Assembly (NCBI GenBank): GCA_014529385.2 | Contig: CM043946.1 | Coordinates: 37,088,058-37,152,057 of the forward strand | Direction of reading: 5' to 3' | DNA length: 64,000 nt | Origin: Adiantum capillus-veneris | Taxonomy: Eukaryota > Streptophyta > Polypodiopsida > Polypodiales > Pteridaceae | Part shown: piece by piece, positions 23,486-35,091 of the stretch | How the letters are laid out: every line of letters begins with the position of its first letter | How positions within the stretch are numbered: position 1 is the first letter of the stretch | Translations under genes and position numbers: made by a program | The notes under the pieces: model-generated | The model's input: only the letters and a program-made list of their open reading frames with translations | What the model was told of the DNA's origin: nothing | Databases searched by the model: none

Positions 23486-23627
23486 TGTTGAGAGAGAAGG
23501 AGAGAACACGGAAGTAGAACCCCAAAGTGTGTAGAATACACACATGAGATGATGTATATATAGAGGGGACCTGGGTGCCATATATAGAGAAGCCATATAT
23601 TGAGTAGCTTCACATATAAGCTCAACA
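23486..23627 (-). repeat. 5' LTR (element on - strand), 142 bp
   Basis: Nearly identical to 21000-21141 and adjoining the primer-binding site. It abuts the LINE reverse-transcriptase fragment at 23628. Confidence 0.88.
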
Positions 23628-24530
23628 TTACAATCAGCCCACTATGCAAGCAAAATTTCTCAAGGACAACCATAAGCTTTTGTGCATCTTCTAAAGTGTG
23701 TGCTAGAAGCACTACATCATCCGCATACAACAAAAGCATGATTACCGCATTGCAAATAGTGACCTCTTCAATGCCTTCTTCTTGCATAAAGTCAAGTACC
23801 ATTTGTTCCAATTGATCGATGCATAGACCAAAGAGAGTTGGTGACAATGGACATCCTTGTTTAACCCCAATAGTGCTTACAAAAATTTCTGAAATTTCTC
23901 TTCCCATGCGCAATTGACAAATCACCTTCTCATAGATTTGAGAAACCGCAAGCATAAACTCACTTGGCACTTGGAGTGCTTCCATTCTTCTCCACAAATT
24001 GTAACGTGGAATCATATCAAAGGCTTTCTTAAAGTCCACAAAACAACAATACAATCGCTTGCCTTTCAACCGACTTTCCTCCATGAGAACACGAAGAGTG
24101 ACAAGATGATCAATGGTGTTATGGCATCGACGAAAACCCGCTTGTCCCTTTGCATGCTTGTCATTCTCTTCAGCCCAATCACTCAATTTCATCTCCATTA
24201 TGCACCCAAACAACTTTGCCATAAGAGACCCAATCATTATAGTCCGGTAGTTGCTTACATTCTTTACATCCCCTCCTTTATGCAAAGGCTTAACCCAATT
24301 AGTACTCCAATCATAAGGCATACCATGTTGAAGTGCAAGGTTGAACATATCACACATCCACTCATGGGTAAAATCTCCCGTCCATTTGATCATCTTCAGC
24401 TTCATACGTGGAAGATCTCCCGCTTTGCGAGTGGCCAACTTTTCAAGCCCACCGCATACATTCTCAATAGTAAAAAAAGACAGCATACATGGGAGTGAAC
24501 CATAAAATGGCATTTTTTCAGTATTTGCTT
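23628..24530 (-). pseudogene. LINE-type (non-LTR) reverse transcriptase fragment
   Basis: On the - strand an open frame of about 300 codons has the non-LTR RT blocks in order: VKPLHKGGDVKNVSNYRTI near the start, GQAGFRRCHNTIDH, CFVDFKKAFDMIPR (motif A, catalytic Asp), GVKQGCPLSPTLF (motif B), and LLLYADDVVLLA (motif C, catalytic Asp pair). No stop falls within the RT part. The frame is cut at its 3' side by the LTR element (reading on into LTR sequence gives nonsense residues) and at its 5' side by the inverted-repeat arm at 24539. Endonuclease and RNase H are absent. Thus it is a truncated relic with a surprisingly intact core. Confidence 0.88.
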
Positions 24531-24538
24531 GCTCATAT

Positions 24539-25208
24539 AGGTGCTTTGTTTTTTCAAATATCCTTGTTTTATTTAGAAACCAGCATATATAGCTTGGTGT
24601 GCCTAGAATGCAACAAACTGCTCCACAATTATAAGGGTATATATAGCTCATAAGGGAAACAGATCCTCTTAGGACAATCAATGTGTTGTGGCACTTGAAT
24701 GCATGGGAACTCCAATCATTATTGCTTTACACCTAGATGTTTCCATGGATATCCGTCTTTGATGCTTACTCAGACATCCACACTATGTAGATGTAGGCCA
24801 CTCGTCCGTCATACGAGCATGCATTGAATATTGGATCGCGGTCCAAGAGGGGTAGCGGGTCAAATAGAGGCAGCAGTGATCACCAAGATGGTCGATTTAT
24901 CTTTCTCATGATCAAGTTTTGAATCACTAACTACACTTTATGCTATGACATTTGTATAACTTGACACTTTATTTTGATATGATGTTTGTCACTTTGTTCA
25001 GCTCCTATGCTGCTTTTGCATTTCTAAATATGTTGTATTTTAAATCCATTGATCTTTGCTCATTAACATATCTTGATCCATGTTGTCTGTCATTGTGTCT
25101 GTGGCTATGTCTATGAGATAAACACATATGGATACATGCATATGTGTGTGTGCATGCGTGCACATGCGTAAGTGTGTTCATCTGTGTGTCTATATTTACA
25201 TATATATA

Positions 25209-25257
<49 letters not shown>

Positions 25258-25298
25258 ATATATATATCTATATCTATCTATATATATATATCTATATC

Positions 25299-25350
<52 letters not shown>

Positions 25351-26226
25351 AGTGCAAAGAAGAGAAGAGAAGAAAGAATAAATTTCCTAAGAGTCTCACA
25401 AAAAAGCACGCGAGGGTAGACATGCCACTTGGCATCATCCGATTGGCCAACAAAAGCATAGATGGTACCACGAAATTAAAAGCACAGTCACAAACGCCAC
25501 TGCCACACCAGGAAACAAAATCATAGTGACATATAAACACAGCAGCTTCTCACCAGATCGCATCTGTTGCTACTGATCATCTCTTTCTCCTTCCGATGCC
25601 GTTGTTGTTGCTCGTCTCTCTCAAGGCGCTCCACCTTTCTAGTTCTACATAAACTTACTCAATCACTCTACAACAATTTTGAAGAACAAGAGAATGCTTC
25701 TTCTTATCAGGAGAGCAGCTCTACCTACATTGACTCCGTTCTGTGTAGCTTTATGTCAATCGATCCAAATGACTCAACTTGAATTGTAAATATTTTTCCT
25801 GTGCATCAAAGCTGACTTTGTAAGTTGAAAGCTTGTTGACCAGCTAGAACCACAACAAAACAAATCTTACGGATTTCAGATAAAGCAGTGTTGGTCAAAG
25901 ATGTGCATTCAGACTGGGTCCAAACTCCACATTGACTGATAGAGCTAGTTGCAGGGTGAAGACCTTACCACAAGCATATTCATAGGTCATTGGTTACCCT
26001 CTTAAAACGCCTCAATAAATAAATTTGTTCTAAATCAGATAATTTAGATGATTCTAATTTTTGCTAACTGGCCACTTAAGGCAACCTCCACCTACTAGTT
26101 TCTTGTCTGAGTCTCCTCCATCCAGCTCCTCCAAATCTACTAGCTTTCATGACATTTTTCATTATAGCAAAGTCTTCGGCAACACAACTCATGCAGTGGT
26201 AACTTTCGAAGGAGCTACTGAAGTGC
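24539..26226 (+). repeat. Long inverted repeat IR1, left arm
   Basis: Matches the reverse complement of 34087-35742 over its whole length, with substitutions and microsatellite length differences. Contents: a non-coding tract, a (TG)n/(TA)n/(GA)n block, and at the inner end the start of a coding-like frame (about 56 codons from 26061) that is longer in the right arm. No gene otherwise seen in it. Confidence 0.9.
25190..25350. repeat. (TG)n, (TA)n, (GA)n microsatellite block
   Basis: TG-rich, then long TA/TATC runs, then GA. The reverse complement, shorter, is in the right arm at 35015-35100. Long ORFs here are repeat artefacts. Confidence 0.95.
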
Positions 26227-26228
26227 TG
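26061..26228 (+). pseudogene. Truncated copy of the unidentified coding tract
   Basis: Starts MLTGHLRQPPPTSFLSES and runs 56 codons with high similarity to the - strand frame starting at 34253. It loses similarity exactly at the end of the inverted-repeat arm. Only a fragment. Confidence 0.55.
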
Positions 26229-27790
26229 TCGATAATTTCCTCTCACCTTGTATTTACTAGTAGGGATTATAATGGTAGGTCCCCTTATCGGCGTATCGCC
26301 TTTAAGTGGGAGTATGTTGGGGTAAAGGCGGTATGCCTTGCCCGCGGCCGGATGACCGCCCGCCAGCGCACTAGGTGTGGACACACACATACCTTATTAT
26401 TTATATACCAAAAAATAAGTAGCTCTCTCACACTTATCATATTGAGAGGGCGAGGCTCCACCCACATCGTGTGTATCTTGTGTCCTTGCACCACACTCAC
26501 GCACCGCACACTACCATGCATGCGCACGCGCACTCGCACTTTTCAATTCCTGAGCATACATGTAGCTTGAAGGCGGAGTTCTTTTGCATTGACATTATTG
26601 GTGAAGTTGTGCTTTTGATTACCGGCATACACATTTTTTATCGAGGTAAAATTTTTGGTGACGACATCACAGGTGGTGTGGTTTTTACGATCGACGGACT
26701 TTTCTCATTGAGGTGTAGTTTTCAACATCGGCACTATAGGTGGAGATTCTTTGATAGATGTTGGTAGATGGTTTCTCTCCGGACTCATCTACTCGGCTTG
26801 GATTTTCATCAACTCACATAGACCTACTTGTGCTCTTCTCTGCGATCTGATAGAGATTCTTGGTAGCCATATGCATATGGCCTTTATGTATGGTCTTTGC
26901 ATTTCTAAGAAACCTTTGTTCTTTGTTTCTTGTGCATAGCATTGTTGGCTTTTGGACCTCATTGATACACAAGTCTTGTCACATTTTCATAGTTTGATTT
27001 GGTATTGCTTCAATGATTTGGTTTATGGTCTTTTACATACTATTTGCATATAGCATTGGTGCATGGTTTATGCCCATTTTCCATGCATTTTGGCGAGCAC
27101 TTTTGAGTGCTGATGAGTTCTTTTGAGAGCATTTTTTTTGCATAGAGCAGACCTTTTGGACCCCTTTGGTGCTTGTTTATGCGTAGACACTCCATCAATG
27201 TACATTGAGTGGGGATTTCTATTATATGTGACACTGTGGAGTTATTTTGGCATTTTTACTCATTGGCATTGAGTATTGGTTACCAGTTTATGTTTTTTTG
27301 AGTCATATTTTGAAGATTATAGTGGTCAAGCTTTACTCCCACTTTGACATATCTTTTGTCAAGAGATTTTTGATGGGGTTGCAATGGTCAAGATCATGTC
27401 CCACTTTGGCATTTTGGATGAGGTTTATGTTTTTAAGAGATGCAATGAGATTTTGCTCATTTTATAAGGCAGACGCTATCCAATGTTCCCTAGAAAACTC
27501 ACCATAGTTTTTGGACTGATTGCCATACTTTTTGATGCATTTGTAGTCATTGGATTGAGGCGATCACTCCCTCTTGTTGTGGTTGAGCTTTACTCCCTCA
27601 TTGATGCATTTGCGGTTTATGCCTTTGGCATTTCTATTGGTTGACACTATGTATGATGCTTTCGAGTCCATGGATGTGACTCAATGAGAGATGGAATTCT
27701 CAGTTATGCCGATCTTTGAGATGTCAGCATTGCAGTAATACATGGCACATTCAACAACATTTTTTTAGGCATATGAGGCAATAGAGGAGA
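26229..27790. other. Decayed tract left of the copia protease
   Basis: No intact gene. A stretch near 26316-26520 with short CA-rich and GC-rich segments could be an old LTR, but no matching partner is visible. The rest is AT-rich with many stops and probably represents the decayed 5' part of the copia relic that follows. Confidence 0.4.
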
Positions 27791-27799
27791 TCTTTGTGT

Positions 27800-28320
27800 G
27801 ATACCAATAGGGCTTTAGTGCATGCTAGAGAGACAGTTGCACTGCATACTTATGCCAGTGATGGTGATTTCATGTTTGTTTTTAGTTTACCTCTTTTCTC
27901 CTTTTGGTCTCTGGATGGAAAAATTTCTTCTTGTTGGTTGCTAGAGGGTGATGCACTCTTCCATGTCACGCCTTGTCATGAGTGGCTCAATAGCTTTCCT
28001 AGTGGGAGATTTAGTAGTGTGCAGAGTGTTGATGGTTTGGCATATGACTCTCAAGGGGTAGGAGATGTATGTCTGTTGTGGCCTAGTGGTGCATCGTTTA
28101 CACTTTTATGAGTGCACTTTATTCCTGAGGAGCTGAGATAGAGCATTATCTCAATGAGAAATTGTGAGATAGGAGCTCTCACGTACTGCATTCGAAGTGG
28201 TCTTTTCACATAAAAATGGGATCGCTTATGATTGCAAGAGGAACCCGCAACGGCTTGGTTTAACCATTTCATGTTTCCTACATACAAGATCGTGAAGTCC
28301 TAGTCGCGCTACATACATGT
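27800..28320 (+). pseudogene. Ty1/copia protease relic
   Basis: The + strand reading CWLLEGDALFHVTPCHEWL aligns with the copia protease signature (usually WLLDSGxxxHxTPxxEWF). It is followed by a segment like the post-protease domain (GVGDVCLLWPSGASFTLL, then SIISM where LISL is usual). The catalytic DSG is changed to EGD and several stops follow, so it is inactive. RT and RNase H are not found before segment B begins at 28541. Confidence 0.6.
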
Positions 28321-28852
28321 AGCGAGCGGGAGACTAGACATGTTTCTTTTGTAGATGTTGTGCTTGATCTGGATGATTGAGAGATAGGGAAATTATGCTC
28401 TGGTGAGTCACAATGTGATGAGTATATGGATTTGCAGATAGGTAGACAGTGAGAGGTGGCAGATATTCCTTTTGCGGGAGAGCTCCAAGATGATGTTGTG
28501 TAGGATGTATCTACGTATACAGAGGTAGAGAGAGCTTGGTTTGGGTGTATCTTTGGTTCATTTTATAAAGTGGATATTCATTCAAGAGTGGAAATGATAA
28601 GAGAGCTAGCATGCAAAGCAGAGAGAAAATTTATTCATTTTAGCCTCCATGAAATTCTAAAGAATAAGTTTGGAGTACAAAATCTCCTTCTAAAAAAGGG
28701 AAGGATTCATCTGGACCATAAAGAAAGCTACGAAATCCAAGAGCTCAAAGTCATGGGGGATTTGTGGGGGATTTTCTATAGATTAACGTATAGTACCACG
28801 TAAATGTACAAGAGACAATCACGTCATAAAAGGGTGGGAAGTTTCTCTTTAT

Positions 28853-28990
28853 CTCTTTGATAATGTTTCTACCCACAATTTCATCTCTATGGAGCTAGCT
28901 GAAAAGCTAGGAGTGCTACCCAAATTTATGAGTGTGGTGAACATACCAACACCTTCCACTTGTAATATTCACACTCTAGAAACGAAATAA
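28853..28990 (+). pseudogene. Gypsy-type protease remnant (segment B copy)
   Basis: Counterpart of 9391-9528, reading LFDNVSTHNFIS then MELAEKLGV. The Gly after the catalytic Asp region is changed to Val here. Confidence 0.65.
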
Positions 28991-31015
28991 TTATTCCCTA
29001 AGCAAGAAGAACCCATATTGCATCATATTGAGGGTCCTAATTCCGTGATAAGGTAGGTAAAGGACAACCACCACCAAAAGCACACTATTATATGTACATG
29101 ACACCATCCATTTCCATCATCCAAAGCCATGTTGGTAAGTCCTTTAGAAAAAATTATTAATTTTTTCATGGAAAGAAAAAGGCCTGCTAACTCTATCATT
29201 CACACCAATAGGATGCAAGCAACTTCCTAGATGATAACAATGAAACTAGATCAAGCTGTAACAAAATTGCTAGCTTGAGGTAAGTTTATTGCGAGAGTTG
29301 GACTGTAGAGTAGTGCAACTCTAGAGTGGTAATGTTACAATAGACAATATAGTAGGATCTAGTTTTGGTGATGAATACACAAATCGTGGCTCTTTAAACA
29401 ATATTGGGAGTGTTTTTTTCATAGTTTTCCACATCCCAATGTGACTTCCTTGAGTACAATCAATAGTGGGTGAGCACATCCGAATGAGGTAGACAGTCAA
29501 ACACACTCATCATTGCTTCTAATATACTAGCATGTTTTCTATATATGTCCATGGCGTTGCTCCCATAATTCAACTCCATGTCTAAATTGACATTGATGAC
29601 AAGATCATGAACGATCCTTACTTGGGCAACTGTGAAAGCAACTCTACAAGGATTTCCGTCCCAAGGCAAGCAATTCGAGAAGGAGAAGGAATTGTTATGA
29701 GTGATAAAAAGTCTTTGTCTATATACAAAATCTTTAACTGAATATTCTTGTATGCTTGCGGGTGACAAACTCCTCTCATCTATCAAAGTTTCTCTCCTTC
29801 TTACCTTTTTAGATGAGGCATGTAGGCGCCTGTTTTTCCCCTTGCAAAGCTTGAAATTCTCAAAATAAAGCCTCCTCCAATAAAGATTGTGAGTCTCTTG
29901 CGAGGCACCATTGGCAAGCATGAATAACAAGAGAAGAGGAACCGGAAGACTTATAGGTTATGATGAGACAATGGATGTTCTAGGATTAGATTGGCAAGAG
30001 TATAGATTCAAGAAGCAAGAATCATAGAGAAGATCACTTGAGGAAAGAGACTCAGAAATATAGAGCTTCCAATCGAGAAATAACATAGAAATTTGGAATG
30101 ATGGTGGAAGGACGGGATAACATTATAAAGGAAGAAGTCTATTGCCTTCGAAATAAGCTGAAGAAGTTTGAGAGGCATATACCCCTATGTCACAGCTAGA
30201 GGGTCCGTGCGTTCCTGGCTACTCTACAAACTTCTTGACAACGTCTTAAGCTTTTAAGGTTGACGTTCCTACTAGCTGGTGGGATATGTGGTGACAAGGT
30301 TGCCAAGAAAATGGTCGTAATGCCTCGAGTGGTGGTAAGAGGAGTCAACCAACTTATAGGCACATTCGAGAAACTTTGTTAAGTTGCAAAGGGTTGTTGT
30401 TGAGCTAGCACACGAGGAGCTTTCCTCATTCGGTGGGCCAGTCATGAGTGTTGACTAGTTCAAATGGAACTTTGGTTAACGTGGATTTTTTTTTCAAAAG
30501 CATAGGGCTCTCGCAATTGTTGCGGCCCAGGAATTGTAGCTAAGCTGGGCATCGAGAAAATCCCCGGTCGCAAACCCTTGTCATGGATTTTGACCATTGT
30601 TGGGAAACAAAGGGCGATGCTCCTTTCTTTTAGAACTTGGAAATTAATCTAAGTTTGCTAGTGGTCTTAGAGTTATTGGCTCGAAAACGTGGCTTACTTA
30701 TAATTAGAAAGTATGTGAAAAGTTGGAGGGGCTAGTTGGAAGAGCGCTCCAAAGTTCGGGATGATTGGGTGGAGGCTTGCAACTCCCTTTCAATTAAACC
30801 CTACATGTGAAAAATATGCATAGGAACAAAACCCTACATGTGAAATATACCTTTCTTGCTGGAAAAAAATTAAATGCCTAATATTAAGGCACTCCAATCC
30901 TGTATAGCCCGAGCCGTGTGAATCGCATGGCACTGTGAAGGTGAAGAGTCGCTATATTATTTGGGTAATCGGGAATCGGTTCCACGGGCTAGGGCCATCC
31001 TGCTTTATGACATAA

Positions 31016-31143
31016 CTAGTACGGTCAGCCGCCTTCGGCGGCCTCTCTCTCTCCCCCTCACTCATATAAACCGGAACTCACCGGATGGAGCAAACTTTAA
31101 CACGTGGCACTCAAAAACCAGTCTCCTTAATATATAGTATAGA
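31016..31143 (-). mobile_element. 128-bp Helitron-like insertion
   Basis: Present in segment B and absent from segment A (A reads GACATAATAGTAAGCC without a break). On the - strand the insert begins TCTATACTATATATTAAGG and ends CTAG. A GC-rich hairpin (GCCGCC GAA GGCGGC) lies 8 bp before the end. It sits between A and T with no target duplication. These are the hallmarks of Helitron ends (5' TC, 3' hairpin plus CTRR, A^T target). It has no coding capacity and must be non-autonomous. Confidence 0.75.
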
Positions 31144-31387
31144 TAATAAGCCATCCTTAGCATCGAGCCACATAATAGTAAGCCATGTGCAATATTCTTA
31201 TTTCCGCACGCGGCAGCATCGAGCCCTGCAGGCCTTATAATACAGCTACTAGCTGTGCATGCGACGTTGTTGGTGTGACCGGAGCGGGCATCGATTCGCT
31301 TACATATTATTACTATTCCTACTCTAATGCGTCGAGTACGACCTGCACTAGCTGCTGCTGCTGCTGAGGGCCGCGGCGCCAGCTCGC

Positions 31388-31395
31388 TATAAATA
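31388..31395 (+). promoter_or_regulatory. TATA box of the segment B gene copy
   Basis: TATAAATA, conserved with 11801-11808, 77 bp before the ATG. Confidence 0.65.
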
Positions 31396-31464
31396 GGAGG
31401 CCCAGCCACCTCCTTCATCATCACCTGCCTCTCCTTCTCCTTTGTTTTTGCGTTAAGCATCAAG

Positions 31465-31860
31465 ATGGCGCAGCGGCTGAAGTACACCGAGGATCAGCTG
31501 GCGAAGCTGGAGGAGCTGTCACTCGAGAGGAGTGCCGCATCCCTTCAAGAGTACGACATACACGGAAAAATCTTCTACAACTCCACCACCAAGACGGAGA
31601 CCTGCGACATCCTGGTGCCGGAGGTGGGTCGCCACTTCGTGGGCACCATCACCAACGTGTCGACATCTGGGCAAGCGCCTGAGACCGACATCCACGGCAA
31701 CATCCAGGTGCAAGGCAGCATTGAGCCGGGTCCCCACCGGCCTCTCCATCACCTTCTACACTCCCGCACGGGTGCCCAACAAGAGGCTTATTGCCAACCC
31801 TGTGCCCGGCTTCACCGATGGGGTGCGCTACCAGGGCATTGGTACTTGGCCTAATTATAA
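31465..31860 (+). pseudogene. Broken copy of the 138-aa gene
   Basis: About 90 N-terminal residues match the segment A protein (substitutions such as E6K, I8T and H27L). A net 26-bp deletion near 31733 then removes the codons for the FKCRGTST region and shifts the frame, giving an unrelated 129-residue end. Leader, TATA box and poly(A) signal are preserved, so it may still be transcribed. Confidence 0.85.
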
Positions 31861-32039
31861 TTAGATGTATCCATCAAAGTACAATGCTGCTACTGCCACT
31901 AGTTGTTATGCAGAGCAGCAACTTTGCCGCCCTTATAACTACTGTGGAGCAGCTTGACGTTGTGCTACTCTAAGCGCACCCGCCGCCTACCTACGGTCGT
32001 TTCTAAATAAAATAAGGTTCTTGGAGTGAAAGAAAACCA

Positions 32040-32040
<1 letters not shown>

Positions 32041-32097
<57 letters not shown>

Positions 32098-32118
32098 GCA
32101 CACACACGCACACACACA
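32041..32118. repeat. (CT)n(CA)n microsatellite
   Basis: CT then CA repeats after the poly(A) signal of the gene copy. The matching tract in segment A is much shorter. Confidence 0.95.
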
Positions 32119-32242
32119 CAGAGGCTATGTGTTTTATCTCTTGTTTTTTTTTTACAAAGTGGACATTTAGTCTCGAGAGTGGAATCTTTAAAAGATCATA
32201 GCAATCTTCATTCATCTAAATCAGTATCCATGGTGGTCTAAG

Positions 32243-32246
<4 letters not shown>

Positions 32247-32293
<47 letters not shown>
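32247..32293. repeat. (CT)n microsatellite
   Basis: Pure CT run within segment B, counterpart of 12641-12676. Confidence 0.95.
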
Positions 32294-32298
<5 letters not shown>

Positions 32299-32496
32299 AT
32301 TGCATTGCCTACCACTGCCTTTATCTTTTGATTAACAGCCTTGAGATCAAGACTCGTCAGATAGATCAAGTTGATCTCTTAGGATTGATCTTATGATGTT
32401 AACTAGTGTGCCTTGATTGGTTTCGGAGGGTTTTGAAATCTAGGGAGGTGACGAGCTCACAACGGATACAGGTATGCCTTGGATGTGTTTGTGTGC

Positions 32497-32498
<2 letters not shown>

Positions 32499-32579
<81 letters not shown>

Positions 32580-32706
32580 TCCATGGAAGAAGAGGAGTAA
32601 GAGAGAGCTTCAAGTGAAGAAGGAAAAGAGAGAAACGACGTGAAAGCAAAAGAGAGAACTGACCTACCTTTGGAGTCTGTTCTAACAATCCCCTGTATGT
32701 ATGTGG

Positions 32707-32751
<45 letters not shown>

Positions 32752-32830
32752 AAGAGAGAGCTTCAAGTGAAGAAACGAAAAGGGAGAACCGACGTGAAAG
32801 AAAAATAGAGAAGTGACCTATATTTCGAGC
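32499..32830. repeat. (GA)n arrays and a duplicated ~170-bp unit
   Basis: Two GA arrays (32499-32577, 32709-32748), each followed by a similar stretch containing GAGAGCTTCAAGTGAAGAA and GACGTGAAAG. The array and its right flank are therefore duplicated in tandem. No gene. Confidence 0.85.
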
Positions 32831-33373
32831 GTGAACGCATAGGGTAGGTATGCCAAAAAGAATCCAAAATACGAAGTATTGGTATGTACCTGAATATCAT
32901 GTCGTTGCTTAATCTCGAGACTTTGTACCACGTCCCCTTGAAGCTGCCTCAAAATCTCAATGAACTTGCGCCATGATTGAAAGTAGGAGTTACTTGATGT
33001 TTTAAGTAAAAATATTTTCAAATTATATAGATAGTAGATGTAAAGTGATGCATTAGGTGCATGGGATGCTCCTCACCCAATTTCCATAAACCGTAGCGAA
33101 TGTGCCCTTCCCCCGCATACTTTGTTTTCTCCTCCAGTGTTGGAGGGGTACTTTATGATTCTCCTGTAGTGTTGGAGGGATCTTTGAGTTTTAGATACTG
33201 TAATTGCGTGAAGTGAAAAATTCATTAGCTTTAGTAGGTCGGTTGTTGTTGCTGGCTTCACTCGCTCTTCAACAAAATTTCTCTTTGCTAAACTCACCTA
33301 GCCGGCCTTGCTCTGATCTCTATATGTACTTTGAATACAATATATCATGAGTAGGCACTAGGCAATGCCAAAT
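32831..33373. other. Anonymous tract, no gene seen
   Basis: AT-rich with two short related motifs (CCAGTGTTGGAGGG near 33135 and GTAGTGTTGGAGGG near 33165). I see no coding region or RNA gene. Confidence 0.5.
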
Positions 33374-34253
33374 TTAGATGGAGAAGGGCTTGTGGTATGC
33401 TTTTTTTAAACATAGTTGACATTTACCCTTGCGATCGGTTGCTTGCAGTGCTGAAGATTGCAATAGTCGCTGCTTCTTCTTGTCAACAATTGTGCGTTGA
33501 TGTTGTTGCAACCAATACAACTGGTGATCATGTCTCTTGAGTGCTGCACTGGTGTACCCGGTCACTCACAAGCCCACAGGACTATGCCAATATAGCATTT
33601 TGTCACACAGAGCTATTGCAGCTTCTTTCGCTGTTGTGGCTGTATCTAATACTCTATCACTCACACTAGGTTTGCTGCACTCTGCTAAATAAAAAGGGTC
33701 CGTAATAACAAAATCATGAGGTTTTAAGAAGATATCTCTTTTGCTTGGTGTGCTAGTCAGAGATTCTGCATTCAAGGTTGGCGTTGGGTTATCTGGATAC
33801 ATGTTCTCTAAAATAGGCAACTTCTCTAACATACTACCAACTACTGCAATTGTTGTCGAGTTTTGTGTTGGTAATGTATCCCACCTATGGAAATCCCCAA
33901 CAGGTGCACTTTCAAACCCTTCAAGTGCTAAGAATTCTGATGTTGCAAAAGCAGGAGCTTCGAATGCTGTGAGTTTCACTGCCTTAGCTCCTACACGGTC
34001 ATGCAACGAGGCTTCTTCTTTAGAGGATTTTGACATGGTTTCTAAAGACCAGCTTAACCATCTCAGTAGTAAGGTTCTGCTCAGCGAGCACTTCAGTAGC
34101 TCCTTCAAAAGTTACCACTGCATGAGCTGTGTTGCCGAAGACTTTGCTATAACGAAAATTGTCCTGAAAGCTAGTATCTTTGGAAGAGCTAGATGGAGCA
34201 GACTCAGACAAGAAACTAGTAGGTGGAGGTTGCCTTAAGTGGCCAGTTAGCAA
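33374..34253 (-). pseudogene. Unidentified coding-like tract (spliced or broken)
   Basis: I do not recognise this. On the - strand a frame from 34253 (MLTGHLRQPPPTSFLSES) runs about 77 codons. An overlapping frame then continues to 33566, rich in Ser/Thr/Ala/Glu and ending WHSPVGL, and after a TGA it goes on to 33374 with Gln/His-rich and basic residues (HQLYWLQQHQRT). The composition is protein-like rather than random over some 290 codons. The frame change near 34030 could be a one-base lesion or a small intron. Its first 56 codons are repeated in the left arm of IR1. No start-site promoter or poly(A) signal was identified. Confidence 0.45.
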
Positions 34254-35015
34254 AAAATTAGAATCATCTAAATTATTTGATTTAGAACAAATTTATTTAT
34301 TGAGGCGTTTTAAGAGGGTAACCAATGACCTATGAATATGCTTGTGTGAAGTTCTTTGTCCTGCAACTACCTCTATCAGTCAATGTGCAGTTTGGACCTA
34401 GTCTGAAGGCACATCTTTGACCAACACTGCGCATGCTTCATCTAAAATCTCTAAGATTTGTTTTGTTGTGGTTTTAGCTAGTCAAGAAGCTTTCAACCGA
34501 CAAAGTCAGCTTTGTTGCACAGGAAAAATATTTACAATTCATGTTGAGTCATTTGGATTGATTGACATAAAGCTACATAGAACCGAGTCAATGTAGGTAG
34601 AGATGCAATCCTGATAAGAAGAAGAGTTCTCCTGGTCTTCAAAATTGTTGTAGAGCGATTGAGTAAGTTTATGTAGAACCAGAAAGGTGGAGCACCTTGA
34701 GAGAGACGAGAAACATCAACGGCATCGAAAGGAGAAAGAGATGATCAGTAGAAACAGATGCGAGCTGGTGAGAAGCTACTGCGTTTATACGTCACTATGA
34801 TTTTGTTGCCTGGTGTGGCAGTGGCGTTTGTGACTGTGCTTTTAATTTGGCGGTACCATCTATGCTTTTGCTGGCCAATTGGATGATGCCAAGTGGCATG
34901 GAAACCCTTGCGTGCTTTTTTGTGAGACTCTTAGGATATCAAGGTCAAAAATTTATTCTTTCTTCTCTTCTCTTATGTTCACTTCTCTTACTCTTTCTTC
35001 TCTTCTCTTCTTTGC

Positions 35016-35091
<76 letters not shown>

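Larger units (their letters stand above)
21000..23627 (-). mobile_element. Non-coding LTR retrotransposon (TRIM/LARD-like)
   Basis: Terminal direct repeats of 142 bp (21000-21141 and 23486-23627) begin TGTTGAG, end CTCAACA and differ at only two positions seen. On the - strand the 5' LTR is followed at 23485-23474 by TGGTATTAGAGC, an initiator-Met primer-binding site with one mismatch; a G-rich polypurine tract (GAGCGGGGG) precedes the 3' LTR. The 2.3-kb interior has no gag or pol, only repeats, so it depends on another element's proteins. The flanks do not show a target duplication: AAATT on the left, TTACA on the right. Confidence 0.88.
28541..32580 (+). repeat. Segment B, second copy of segment A
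   Basis: Colinear with 9078-12923 (protease relic, anonymous tract, small-gene promoter, gene copy and CT/GA arrays), with small indels and substitutions. It lacks CACTA-2: at the matching GA tract (about 32499-32577) the sequence runs on without a CACTA terminus. It has one extra insertion at 31016-31143. Most of its length has no intact gene. Confidence 0.93.

Noticed and set aside
25128-25526. 132-codon frame rich in Tyr-Ile
   Set aside because: It is the translation of the (TA)n/(GA)n block, with no coding features outside the repeat.
24539-26226. LTRs of one retrotransposon (IR1 arms)
   Set aside because: The copies are inverted, not direct, and lack TG..CA ends and a primer-binding site.
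29460-29930. 156-codon - strand frame in segment B as a gene
   Set aside because: The matching region of segment A is interrupted, no domain is recognisable and it lies among retroelement debris.
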